A program made the translations under genes and the position numbers. The notes beneath the pieces were generated by a model. It ran no database searches, was not told the DNA's origin, and saw only the letters and a list, made by a program, of their open reading frames with translations. From Haplosporangium gracile (Eukaryota > Mortierellomycota > Mortierellomycetes > Mortierellales > Mortierellaceae), in contig JAAAUF010000352.1 in NCBI GenBank assembly GCA_015499985.1, positions 1 to 38,102 of the forward strand: a DNA stretch of 38,102 bases, given 5' to 3'. Positions 11,901 to 25,076 of the stretch are shown piece by piece (positions within the stretch are counted from its first letter, which is position 1; each line of letters begins with the position of its first letter).

Positions 11901-12804
11901 TTTGGCGAGGATCTCCTGCGCTGAGGTGACGGACTTGCGGGCCATGGTCAGCAAAGACGCTGTGGAGGGGGACGTGATCGCCACTGAAACCGATAAAAAA
12001 GAAATCAAAAGAAAAGTATGACGGGATTGGTCAGGAGACAGACAGACAACGAAGAACTCAAAAAAGGGCAGAGGCCAGATTCAGGAACAGGGACAGGAAC
12101 AAGGGAGTACACTCGCACATGTCCACAAAGGAAAAGGGTACGTTCAAGAGGATACGTTTGTTCGTCGTGGTACTGTTGTTGTTTGAATGAACACAGCGCA
12201 ACTCAACTTACCATTGGCAATGAACTTGATTTTTCGTAGCTCAGTCGCGGCCGCGTCCAATATATCAAGGTATCCGAAATATGCATCCTATGTAATTACA
12301 TATAATAAAAAAAAATAACAGTAGCGAGGAGAAATGTCAGGAGTAGATGAATCAGCCATGGTCATAGTGTGATTGAAAAAAGATAAAACACGGCTTTTAA
12401 AAGTTAGAAAGGAGTGGCTGTGGGTAGTATGTGTGACAACGATAGTGGTTGGCAAAGAGTGGCTCGGTGACTAGAATGATACGCGCTGGGTGGTTCGGTT
12501 GTGTTTTGTGTTTTATGTTGTGTTTTGTGTTTTGTGCCCTTTTGTTTGTGCATCAATGGTGTTGTTGCTGTGGTTGTTGCTGTTGTTTGGTCCTGTTGCA
12601 TTTAGTGCTGTTTGTTGCAATTGTTTGCCGATAAAGGAGAGAGGGAGAGAGAGAGGGAGAGAGGGAGAGAAAGAGAGAGAGTCGAGAGGCAAGCGTGTGT
12701 CTGTTGATATGGGTACTATTGAACAGGTTGTGGAGACATACCTTGGCATGGCCAGCACAAAGAGCTTCGGCTGCTTTTGTCAACAATCCCTGGAGCTCGC
12801 CCAT
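8924..12804 (-). CDS. RasGEF (Cdc25-homology) domain protein
   Basis: This protein likely activates a Ras-family GTPase by nucleotide exchange. Four exons join in frame: 12804-12742, 12287-12212, 11983-11042 and 10908-8924, giving about 1021 aa. The exon 4 start at 10908 is chosen because the frame is open there behind a TTTTTAG acceptor. Residues 1-75 are helical and alanine-rich and resemble a MIT-like bundle (uncertain). Residues ~80-570 are Ser/Pro/Thr-rich and disordered, with a heptapeptide array at ~259-301. The RasGEF domain spans ~577-792: LIAYQLTLVESAIFLEIPP, then HELENFQTLKAVLCALG with PPIKRLKRTW, then MVPFIGTFIMDMTYLLAAV. A Ser-rich insert of about 50 residues splits the last two blocks. 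The tail is Ser-rich. An in-frame stop lies upstream of the ATG. No PH or SH3 domain is seen. Which Ras it acts on cannot be told. Confidence 0.88.
11221..11346 (-). repeat. Six 21 bp repeats coding for a heptapeptide
   Basis: Six head-to-tail 21 bp units begin at 11221, 11242, 11263, 11284, 11305 and 11326. Read on the minus strand they encode variants of SLDNPRE (also SLDSPRK, SFDSPRE, SLDIPRE), so length changes keep frame. A hexamer run coding for DNDNDND adjoins at about 11195-11220. The array lies in the disordered region of the RasGEF protein and puts a serine and often a SPR/NPR triplet in each unit. Confidence 0.9.
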
Positions 12805-15184
12805 TGCAGGAGGCAAGGCGGACAGCCACAGCGCCGAGGAATAGGGTACGTGTGGTTTTTCAGGTAGTTAAAACAGAACAACGAGAGGAAACGAGAACAA
12901 AAAAAAAAAAGTGAAAGAAGAGCGTTGAGAGTAAACAGAAACGGGAGAGTTGATTTGGGTTTTTTTTAAAATGGAGGGAAGAAGGTGAGAGAATAAGAAG
13001 AGAGTGAGCGGATCTGCGAGCGCCTGTGGATGAGTATTTGTTTATGGACGAGTATTTGTGGGTGGGTGGGTGGAATGAGAAAAGGAATGAGCGAATGAAT
13101 GGGCGAATGAATGGGCGAATGAACGAGAAGGGAAGGAGTGGGTGAGAAGGGTGATGGAGCTGAAGAGCAGGAGGGTGAATGACAAGGCCTTGTTCAAAGG
13201 GCGAGGGTTCGGGACAGTTAAAAAAGAGAGAAAGGGCGAGAAGAAGAAGAAGGGTGTAGTAAGAAAGGGTGAAGGAGAGAGAGAGGAGGGTGAGGGGCAG
13301 AAAGAAGTAGAAGAAAAGGAAGGAAGGAAGGAAGGAGAATAGGAAAATAAAAAAGTGGAAAAGGAAGGAGGATTCTTTCTTCTTCTCTTGCTCTCACTCT
13401 CTCGCTCTCACCCTCTCCACCTTCGATGGTCCTCATGTCCATCCTGGCCATGGGTTAGGTTATCAATGCGGTGAGAGCCCTACTGTTTTTTCCTTCTTTT
13501 TCTTCCTGCTGTTCCTATGCCTAGTTGTTGAAAGCACAGATTAGGACAGTGACCATAGCAGATGCCACCACACCTTGTGTTGTGCCTAGCGTGTGAGTGT
13601 GTGTGAATAAGGAAGAGTTTTTCTTTTCCTTGATGTTTTTGTTTGTTGTTGTTTATCTCATTGTCGTTGAAGTTGTTGTTTTTTCTCGTTGTTCTCCCGG
13701 CGTCGAACGTGAGCAGTGTCATGAAAGGAAGGAAGCCCTAATCCATTGATGAGTTTGGATTCGAGCATTGGGCAGCATTGGAGTAAGAAATAAACAAAAA
13801 AGCATAAACGGGAGTGCGATATTCTTCCCGAGGGGGGTAAGGAGAGCTGGGAAGTGTAAAGTATCTCAGTAAAAAGGCTGAAAAGAGGGGGAAGAGAGAA
13901 GGGAAAGGAAAAGGGAGAGGGAAGGAAAGAGAGAGAGAGGAGAAGGAGAGAGAGAGGAAGGGCCACATGGGGTCGGACCCCTTATGTTTGCTTATGCCAC
14001 CAGTGGTACCTTGCTTTGTCCATCTCTTTGTGTGTATGTATGTGCTGTATGTCCCAATGCCGATGGCCAATGGTTCGATTGGTCCATGGTTCTGCCATCC
14101 ATCAAAATCTTTCTTCACCCTGTTTATCAACAATACATCTCTTCTTTTTTTTCCCTTGCTCCTTATCCTTCCATGCTTCTTGGGCGTTAAGAAGAACATA
14201 TCTGACAAAAGCACCAAAACGGGGATAGAACTTTGTGAAGAAAAAGAAACGAACAGACTGTTTTGTCACCACAACATTGTTCGAACTACTTTTTTTCTTA
14301 TTGTTGACCATGGTTCAGTTTCAAAACTATCGCCAATCCATCAACGGGAACAAAAACGCAAAGAACCTTGTCCTCCTCCTCTATCACACTTGTGTACTAC
14401 TATCAGTTGTACCTGATACAAGTACTCAAACAGAAAGAAAAAAATATGCCCCACTCTCACTCCAGCGACAACCCCTATACAAAATGGTGCAACCGTCCGG
14501 TTCGTCGCTTGAAAGAAAAACAAAGAGAAAGAAAGGATGCTCTCGACTCCATCTTCATGAGGGTGATCACGCGGCCAACTTTTTGAATTTTTTTTCTCCT
14601 GCACTCTGGAACCAAAAAAATAAAAAATAGGATCCAGCCAAAGACCTCAAAACCATCATTTGGCCCAACCCCGGTCCAACCTTGCCCTGCCCTCAAAAAA
14701 GAGAGGAACAATCTTCTCTTTTCGTCATCTGTGAGAGACCTCCCGTTTTTTTCTTATTTTCCCGATGGACTCCATCGCACACACATCGATTTTCAACTTG
14801 CTCATGTTGCACCTCCCGTCTCTCTGTCTCCTCTTCCCCCTGAGATTCTTGCAATTCCCTTACAGTTTACCTTCATATCTCTGGACATTTTGTCCGCACC
14901 AATCGAACTCACCCGATTGCTTTACAAGGCGCATACGTTGTCGACTTCTCACCTTTAACCTCTCTTGCCCATCAGTCTCCTCCTTCACCCACTTGCTGTG
15001 CTGTACCATGTCAATTGGCCATTTAGCGGCTTGTATCTTTTATTTGTCGTTGGGGACAAGAACAGAGCAAAAAAAAAGTGGCTTACAAAGTGCTTGCAAT
15101 ATCGAAATGCTCAAAACATTGGAGGTTTTGGTGGTGGATGATGGTTGGATGTGGGTGACTTCTCGCTCTGATGGTCGACTCACT
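12805..15184. other. Long spacer between the RasGEF gene and cytidine deaminase
   Basis: This is 2.4 kb with no gene I can support. On the plus strand it is purine-rich from about 12900 to 13400 (GAGA, GGAAGGAAGG, and a gaatgaatgggc repeat near 13090-13125) and again at 13860-13970, so it is pyrimidine-rich as seen by the RasGEF gene. It should contain that gene's promoter and 5' UTR and the 3' UTR of cytidine deaminase. Several open frames exist (for example plus 14765-15352 and minus 13738-14217), but their translations are low in complexity and match no family. Confidence 0.5.
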
Positions 15185-16840
<1,656 letters not shown>

Positions 16841-19539
16841 GTTGTAAGTGTGAAGACTGGGAGGAGAGGTGAATGAGAAAGAAAGAGTGCTTGAGCCTGG
16901 TTTGTGATTTGAGTTGGTTGCTTGATCTCGATGAGTAGGAAAAAAGAAGAAAAGAAAGAAGTAAAGAAAGAAGAGGAAAGAGAGGAGAAAGAAGACGAGG
17001 AAGCGAAAAGAAATAAGCGCGAAAGGGAGGGGGTGTGTGTCTATTGCGAAAGTGAGAATTTTTGTGTTGGAAGAGGGCATTTGCTATTGCAGACAACAGG
17101 GAGACAGAGAGAAAAGGGTGAAAAATTTCAGAAAGGAAAATAAAACACAGTGGACGAGAGCCGAAAAAGGCGGACAGTGTCCGTGGCGCATCCCCTCGAA
17201 GGCTGCGGATATTTGGCCTGTACTCACTCGTTCACTTATTCACACACACACACACACACTCATTCATCTCATCCCATCATCATTCTTCCTTCTCTTATCG
17301 TTTCTCTTCACCAAAAACAATAAATGCAAAATGAAGAAAAAAGGGACCAGATGGGCCCTTTGGCAAAGCATGACCACAAGAGTAGTCAAATTATCATTGC
17401 GCGACGGTCAGTCAACCCCTCCTCTCTCACATCTACACATCTTTCATTAGAGACTCTTTTGTTCACTTCCATTCCTGGTGCTGAACGCCCACCCTCGCAT
17501 CAACTCGACATAGCCAGCGACCTCCAAAAGACCCATTCTCCAAAAAAAAAAAAAAATCCAAAGTCGATATTTTCAACTTTCGACAAAAATTTCAAATGCA
17601 ACAACCGCATCAGACTTTTTTGTTTATACCGTTGTTGCTTTTTGTTTTTTTTCCCCCTCCGTTGGATGCGTACGTGGTTGCCTGAAAGAGAATTATTTTG
17701 TCGCTGTCTCTCCAATTATAAGAGTTTACAGTAAATAGTTTTTGTTTGTGTGTGTATGTATGCGTCTGTTTTTGAGTTGAGGACGAACAAAGGGGACTAT
17801 GGTTTACCAAGAGACTCAGGCTCAGAAAGAGTAAACGCGCGTAAAAACAATCGTAGATCATTCTTTTTGCTCTGTGTACACAGCCGATTACAAAGAAAAC
17901 TCAAGCCTTTGAATACTCTTTCCCTTCAAAACCTGATAAAAACAGCGCTTTTTTTTATGGCAATGCAGTGCCACAGAAGGGACAACGTCCGGAAGGGCTG
18001 CATCGCGAGGGGTCACAGGAAAGAAAAGGGACACAAGGGAAAGGGGACGGATAAGATCCAACGGCTTCAGGGCGTGAATTTGTCATAAACAGAGAGAGTT
18101 CCGACAGGTAGGTGTTCAAGTACGAAGCTGGAACAAAGTAGAGAAAGGAGAGGTTTTGGCACAAGGCATTGACCTTCCTTTGTCCCTTCTTTTACAGCAG
18201 ATTACACAAACAAAACACAATATAAAAAAGTCTTGGCAGTAGGCGCCGCGAATGTGTGTGGCCATTTTTTTTATTATGCATTGATGCATTGTCCTCTTTG
18301 TTTGTGTTGTAGGACGCGATGTGCGTACGATGTTGAACGAGAGAAAGCACCACCTTGAGGGTTCTCCTCAAGTATGTCAAAATAAGGTATAGTGACTGGT
18401 CAAAAATGATCGAGGGAGAAGGGAGAGAGCCGTCATTTTTTATTGTCAGTCCTCGTGAGCATGAAAGGCAACCCGGCGGCTCCCCTGTTTCAAATGGGCG
18501 TTTAGAATCTGCGAGGTGATTCACGGAGCTGTCATTTTTGTTGTGGAAACGAAAAGAATAAAAAAAAATAATTTATGAAGTGGTGGCGTTGTTGCTCAGC
18601 TCTGTTTGTGTCCATGGGGAAAAGACATATCTTGGTGGGAGAATTTTAAAACAACAAGATCCCATGAGATAAACAACCGTTGATTCGAAAGAGCAATTGA
18701 TGGGATAGAGAGAGAGAGATCAGGCTAAAAAGGCTCGACTAAAGAACTTTCTTTATTCTCATGCTAAATTGCTTTTCTTCATTGAATTGATAGGTAGGAG
18801 TGTTTCCAGAGGGAAAATATAGCATAAAAGATCAATCTATCGTGTCGCACATGTCCTCCTTGTAGCCAGTATTCTGTGAGTGCGATTGCAAGCCATGCAT
18901 GTCGCGTCTGTCCATGGAAGCAAAGGAGAGGAGAAAAAAAAAAAAAAAAAAAAAGAGGAGAAAAGGAGTAATGAGAGTCTCGCATAAGGAGATTATTTTT
19001 TCTCAAGGCAGGCTAGTGTTGATGTCCGACACTGACATACTAGCAAGGTGGCATAAAAAAGAAGGGAGTCTTTCCTATACGAGGAACAATAAGCATGAGC
19101 GATGATGCCCTTTGTCAACTTGTCAATAACACATATCGATCCTTCTAATTAATATTTTTTTGGTTGTTGTCAAACAACTGTTTTGTTTTCATTTTGTTCC
19201 TTCTCTTTCTTTCCCCAGTATATTCACCTCTTTTCTCAGCTCCAGTCTCCTTGTATAGTCTTCTGTTGCTGTGTTGCGTTCGTCAGTCGATCGTTCCATC
19301 GAATCCCTCTCCTCTCCTCTCCTCTCCTCAGCCCAACTCATCACTCTCAAACCCGCACCCTGTGTGGTTTCTGTCCTCCCCCTTGCTCTTTTTCTTTCTT
19401 TTTCTCTATTCTGCTCACCCTCTCCCTCATCACTCCTCTCTTCCTCATCACTCTCGATCTCATCTAATTACCTCAATCAAAAAATATATACATCCACACC
19501 CACGCGACATACTACCTACTTCCACTGATTGATCACTCA
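16841..19539. other. Divergent intergenic region between cytidine deaminase and BEM1
   Basis: This 2.7 kb region should hold both promoters, since the two genes point away from each other. Near cytidine deaminase the plus strand is GA-rich (16930-17030). A (CA)n run lies at about 17240-17259 and an A20 run at about 18936-18953. Toward BEM1 the plus strand becomes strongly CT-rich, with (CCTCT)n at about 19305-19328, as expected for a fungal 5' leader. No open frame in it looks conserved, and I find no tRNA-like or 5S-like sequence. Confidence 0.5.
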
Positions 19540-21740
19540 ATGCAAAACCTCAGACGTTCTCTTCAGAACAAAAACTCATCAGGCGGCCTCTCTCCCAACC
19601 CCAACCGCGGCAACCCCACAGCTCTGGCGCCTCCCCGCAAGGTCATCAAGGCCCTCTACGACTACAACTCCCAGCAGACCGAAGAACTCTCCTTCACCAA
19701 GGGCGACTTTTTCCACGTTGTCGGCAACGAGGACGACGAGGATTGGTACGAGGCCAGCAACCCTGTCACGGGTGCCCGCGGCTATGTCCCCGTTACATAC
19801 TTCCAGATCCTTGTAAAGAACCAGAGGAACAGTAGTCAGAGTCTGGAGGAAGAGCAGCAGCAGCAACAGCAACAACAGCAGCAACAACAATTTCACCAAC
19901 AGCCACAACAGTCGTCTCCGGTCCAATCATCACCCGCTCCTGCCGCACAGAAACCCTTGCCTAAATGCCAACCATTGTACGGTATTGTCCTCTACGACTT
20001 TGGAGCAGAGCGGCCCGACGAATTAGATGCCAAGGTCGGCGATGCCATCCTGGTCATTGCCCAGTCGAACGAGGAATGGTACGTGGCCAAGCCCATTGGT
20101 CGCCTTGGGGGCCCAGGATTAATCCCCGTCAGCTTTGTCGAGATCAGGGATATGGCGACCGGGAAGGCGATCAATGTTCCGGAAATGCTCCGACAGACAG
20201 GAACCGCCATCCCTCGTGTGGAAGAATGGAAGAAGCAGACAATGGATTACAAGGCCAACAGTATTCCCCTTGGAAAGATTGATTCGAATGAGGCACTCCA
20301 GAAGCAACAACAGGCGATTCAACAGCAGCAGCAGCAACAGCAACATCATCAGCAACAACAGCAACAACATTTTTCAAGCATGCCGCCTCAAACCCAGCAA
20401 CCTATCCACCCGCAACAGTTTATGCAGCAGCAACAGCAGCATCTTCAGAGTTCAGGACCCACTATTCAGCAACTCAAGAACAAGATGTCAAGAGACCTCA
20501 AACCGCATCAGAGTCAGCCTGCAATGCGCCGGCTTCCATCACAGGAACTTGAACCCAACCGACGCCAGGTACAACAGCCAGCCTGCTTTACTTTTCTTTT
20601 TTGTTTTTGGGTGTTGTTTTGTCTTTCATTTTTAACATCGTCATCTGAGAAGGAATGTGCTCTCGCTTTATAATCTAGAGGGATACCAATTATTACTTTT
20701 TGTTGTTGAGAGCATCTCCCAGTTAAACACAATATCTTTGGTTCAATGCTAATTAGACTGGAAGAGAAGAGGCCACTAGCTCTCTCAGATCAAATGGGGC
20801 TGGATCATCTCGGAGCAACAACGGAGATTCTCACAGCAACAACGGCGGCGGCTTTCACGACCAGGACCTATCGAATGTCATTGTTGAGGCATCGGTCGAC
20901 TCGTTCCACCATGAGGATGATCAGTACTGGTTCTCAGTTTCCGTCGACCTGGCCTCAGGCGCCACACGGAGATTGCTGCGACTGTATGAGGACTTTTACA
21001 ACTTTCATATCGCCCTTCTGGAAGAGTTCCCGGTCGAGTCTGGCCGTGCCGGAGATCAGCCCAGGATTCTCCCTTTCATGCCTATCCCATTGCAGGTGGT
21101 GGATGATGCAGTGACGGCAACCCGTCAGGTCGATTTGGATGGCTATGTCCAGGACTTGTGCAAGCTCCCTACAAGGATTATTCAGCACCCTTTGGTCAAC
21201 CAGTTGTTTGATCTGAGAGAGGGCGATACGGAGACTCCGCCACCTGCAATAGTAGGAGCTAGTCCCAACATGGGATCGTCTTCACCCTCCATGGGCCGCT
21301 TGACCCCTTCCAACGGCATGTTCAACTCTTCTGGATCACGCCAATCCCCCTCTGTGACAGCACGAGCCGTTTTTTCCAGTAGCAAATCACAGCAAGGACC
21401 AGGCAGCTACCGTGGCTACAACGATGACGCTGGGTCGACGAGCGGCTCCCCCAATCTGCGATCTGCGTCCTCATTCTCGACACCGACCATTGGCAGTACA
21501 AACACGGACGAGTTTATCAAGCTAAAGGTTTCGTACCAGGACGACATTTCGGCGATGAGGATACCCGTCTCGGTTACCTTCCAATCTCTCCAACAAAAGA
21601 TCTTTGAGCGTCTGGACTGTGATCCCAAACCGCTTAGCTATCGTGATAGCCGCGGCGACTTTGCCGCCCTGCAGACTGACATCAGTGTCCGGGAAGCTAT
21701 TGATCATTGTGGTGGCAAGCTTGTGATCTATGTAGATTAA
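19540..21740 (+). CDS. BEM1: Bem1/Scd2-type polarity scaffold (SH3-SH3-PX-PB1)
   Basis: Bem1 assembles active Cdc42, its GEF Cdc24 and PAK kinases at sites of polarised growth. Exons 19540-20568 and 20757-21740 join in phase 0 across a 188 bp intron to give 670 aa (yeast 551; the excess is mostly polyglutamine). SH3-1 is at ~34-91 (KVIKALYDYNSQQTEELSF). SH3-2 is at ~145-204 (GIVLYDFGAERPDELDAKVGD). PX is at ~383-485 (YWFSVSVDLASGATRRLLRL and PLQVVDDAV). PB1 is at ~595-670 (DEFIKLKVSYQDDISAMRIP, ending GGKLVIYVD). Two Gln-rich tracts at ~105-124 and ~260-310 separate the domains. The start gives an MQNLRRSLQNKN leader with no upstream in-frame extension needed. The domain order is diagnostic. 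Confidence 0.95.
19852..19902 (+). repeat. CAG/CAA tract coding for polyglutamine (first)
   Basis: Mixed CAG and CAA codons give a run of about 15 Gln between the two SH3 domains of the Bem1-like protein. The mixing of codons suggests an old tract rather than a fresh pure-repeat expansion. Confidence 0.85.
20302..20450 (+). repeat. CAG/CAA-rich tract coding for Gln/His-rich linker (second)
   Basis: A longer interrupted Gln/His-rich stretch lies between SH3-2 and PX of the Bem1-like protein. Glutamine runs are broken by HH, HFSSMPP and similar short segments. Confidence 0.8.
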
Positions 21741-22820
21741 AGGGCTCCTTTTTTTCCTTCACCTTGGATCCCTTCAACCTGCACAAAACAAACAAACATT
21801 AACAAAAAATCAATTAAAATTTAGATACAAGCATGTACCAAAACGAAGGAGAAGGTGATGTTGTTACGTTTGTTCTTTTGGAACTTGAAAAAAAAAAGAA
21901 TTGAAGAGCGACTTGCAGCGCATATCAGCAACAATAGCGCTTGTCGTCGTTTGGGGGGTCGTGAGGTCATAAAAAGAATCAATTTTGGTGGCAAAGTATT
22001 CGACAACAACAATGAAAGTTAGCGCGCAACATATATTACTTTCATGCGAAGTAGAATAACTCCCATGGACTTCTCGAGCAATTGAAGGTGCAGATGATAA
22101 AAGAACGACAATGACGGCACGTTTTGGACAATACTAAGTGCCAGTCTCTATATCCTAAGAGGCTGACACTCCTTGGCTGCTTGCACGCGTCAGGGATAAA
22201 AAGTACAAGCTTGTGCGTACAATTGTCTCCGTTCATGATCACGGGTATGAAAAGCAACCGAGGTAGCAACGAATAAGGAGAAGGTGCGTGCAGGGAAAAT
22301 AACTAGCAGTGTTTATCCGTTCATCCGTAAAGCCCAGACGGAGTACAGACCGAGAATCAATCACCCCACAACTTTGGATTGAAATGGGGGTTGTCTTTAT
22401 ACTCAAACACAGGTTGAATGGGCCTGTACCAATTGGCATTTGCCCCGCCTGTTAATCTCAAGGCAGCCCCACAGCAAGGAGGGATGTCATGCCATTGACA
22501 CTTCTTTTTCGGCGAGTGTATGTGCGTATGTGTATGCGTATGCATGTGTAATAATTGTACCTGGGTGTTTGGCTCTGATGGGCAGGGAGCAAATGGATTT
22601 TTTTGACTCGTCAAAGTTGACTCTCGCCCCGGATATTCCTACGATCAAGACCCGGTCCGACGCACGGTTGGCCAGTGGGGAAATAGGCCTTCTCCTCTTT
22701 CGCCTCGCTGCTCTTCAATCCTCCTCTTCTTTTCCTCATTCCTTCTCTTCGACCACTTTCCCTCATTCCTCTTCTTCGACTTCTTGTCACTCCTTCTCAT
22801 CCATACCTCCATCTCTTATC
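21741..22820. other. Spacer between BEM1 and the thiolase gene
   Basis: This is 1.1 kb with BEM1 3' UTR at the left and thiolase promoter and 5' leader at the right. The last 130 bp before the thiolase ATG are CT-rich. No gene is supported; the minus-strand frame at 22357-22614 is unlike any known family. Confidence 0.5.
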
Positions 22821-24790
22821 ATGACCTCCAACAAGCGCCTCGAGCAGATCAAGGACCACATCACCGGTAAACACTCATCAACTTACACATACCCCACTAC
22901 AAAGTATACATGAGCCAAAAAGCTCATTCCCCATTGTTCTAACCCTCCTATTTCCTTCTTGCATCTACAACAATTTTTCAGGAAGCAGCCCTCGCGACCA
23001 CCTTATCAACCACAGACATTCCGACGATGTCGTTATTGTCTCGTAAGTCCTTCAATTGAACCATCCTACTGTTCATATTTTGACATATAGCAGATTTGCT
23101 TCATTCTGACGCCCCTCCTTCCATTTTGCTTTACACTTGCTTGAAAAAAAAAATAATATCTGGTCTTCAGCGCGGTTCGAACTCCAATCTGCCGAGCTGG
23201 CAAGGGCGGGCTCAAGGACATGTATCCTGAAGATCTGTTGGCCGTCATCCTGAGGGCTGCGGCTGAGCGTGCCAAGATTGACCCCAAGGTCGTCGATGAT
23301 ATCCAGACGGGTAATGTCCTCCAGGAGCTCGGTGGTATCAAAGTCGGTCGTGCTGCCATGTTCGCTGCCGGTAAGCACACCTTATCTCTTTTTTTTTTTG
23401 TTTTCAGTGCCCTTTCACTTTTTTTTTATTTTATTTTATCCTATTGTCGAGAGCGCATTGGATGCTGAAAATATGTATTCGCATGCTATTAGGATTCCCA
23501 TACACGACAACATATGGTGTGTTGAACCGCCAGTGCTCGTCAGGCTTGCAGGCCTGCAACTATGTTGCCAATGCCATCCGAGCCGGGGAGATCGATGTCG
23601 GTATTGGTAAGTGGGAACAAGAAAAGAGGCCAGTGCTCTCTTTCTCTCTTTTTGCATATTTCTTTCTCGAAAATAATCCCACGAGTACAAACTAAACATG
23701 CATATGTGATTTATATGACGGACTAAATAATAGGTGCTGGTGTGGAGTCGATGACCCACGATTATGGCTCTAAATCAATGCCCTCCCGCATCTCGCCCGA
23801 GATCAAGGCTGCCCCTGGTGCTGCGGACGTGTTCTTCCCTATGGGCATCACCTCCGAGAACGTTGCCAGTCAGTTCTCGATCTCGCGTCACGACCAGGAT
23901 CAGTTTGCGGTCGAGTCACATGAGAAGGCCTTGAGGGCTCAGGAACTGGGTCTCTTTAATGCCGAGATTGTTCCCGTCAAGGTTATGCAAAAGACCACTG
24001 TTAAGGATGAGAACGGACAGGAGAAACAGATTGTCAAGGAGGTGATTATCTCCAAGGATGAGGGTCCACGTGCCGGATCGACTGCTGAAAAGTTGGGCAA
24101 GTTGAAACCCGTCTTCAAGAAGGATGGATCTACGACTGCCGGGAATGCGTCGCAGGTCTCAGATGGTGCTGCGGCCGTGGTGCTGATGCGTCGTAGCAAA
24201 GCAATTGAGCTTGGATGCCCCATCTTGGCACGTTGGTGTGGCGCCAAGGTTACGGGTGAGAAGCCCTCTATTATGGGTATTGGACCAGCGACTGCCATCC
24301 CTGCTGTGTTGAAGAATGTAGGATTGCAGGTGGATGATGTTGATATCTATGAGATTAATGAGGCCTTTGCCTCTCAAGCTCTGTACTGCGCTCGTCATTT
24401 GAACATCAAGCCTGCCAAGTTGAATCCAAAGGGTGGCGCCATTGCCCTTGGTCATGTAAGTCTCTTCTCTGCCGAGCGGATTAAATTGAGTGCCCCTGTA
24501 GCATTCAGCTATGTGTGTTAACGGTTGTTATTTTTGCTTTGTTGTGGGATATAGCCATTGGGAATGACTGGTGCCAGACAGATGTCGACTTTGATTACGC
24601 ACTTGCACCACACTGGCCAGAAGATTGGAGTTATCTCCATGTGCTACGGCATTGGAGGGGTAAGTCCACACTCTGTCGGCACTTTTGATGACTCGCTACT
24701 CTTGCCTGGTTGAAGGATCAAAATCCACTAACAAGTCTTTGACAATAAAATGATTAGGGCATGGCTGCCGTGATTGTCAGCGAACAATAA
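22821..24790 (+). CDS. POT1: 3-ketoacyl-CoA thiolase, peroxisomal type
   Basis: This enzyme cleaves 3-ketoacyl-CoA to acetyl-CoA and a shortened acyl-CoA, the last step of beta-oxidation. Seven exons join in frame: 22821-22866, 22982-23042, 23171-23370, 23493-23606, 23734-24455, 24555-24659 and 24758-24790. They give 426 aa, close to the usual 415-425. The nucleophile is Cys117 in NRQCSSGLQ. NEAF is at 349-352, the catalytic His381 is in GGAIALGHPLG (split by an intron), and the second Cys411 is in SMCYGIGGG. The leader RLEQIKDHI aligns with the PTS2 signal of yeast Pot1 (RLQSIKDHL), with Ile in place of the final Leu, which points to peroxisomes. Cytosolic acetoacetyl-CoA thiolase is less likely because of this leader and the AVRTPICRAGKGGLKD start. 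Family identity is very secure. Confidence 0.96.
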
Positions 24791-24834
24791 TTCCTGGGAC
24801 ATAATGTCTGTCTACGCCACCAAAATCCGTATCA

Positions 24835-24840
24835 AATAAA
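24835..24840 (+). terminator. AATAAA polyadenylation signal of the thiolase gene
   Basis: A canonical AATAAA lies 45 bp past the thiolase stop codon, followed by T-rich sequence (TTTTCTTGTTTTTTGTTTG). This is a likely mRNA 3'-end signal. Confidence 0.5.
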
Positions 24841-25076
24841 AAAGCCAAACAGCACTCCTTTCTTTTCTTGTTTTTTGTTTGTACATCACTCCCCCTCGCG
24901 ATTTGACATCACTCACCATCTTCTTTCACCATCATTACCTGCCTCCTCACCACTGCATGCAAACTTCTGTAAAGTCGCATCCGCTTTTTCCGACATTGAC
25001 AGTACCCTTCAACCTACGCACAATCAACTAGCCGACAGACGATCGTTTTCAACGTATCAAAAGGAATAGTCCAGGA

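Noticed and set aside
13738..14217. 159-codon open frame on the minus strand
   Set aside because: It is dominated by Ser/Leu/Pro runs from a GA-rich tract; no conserved block.
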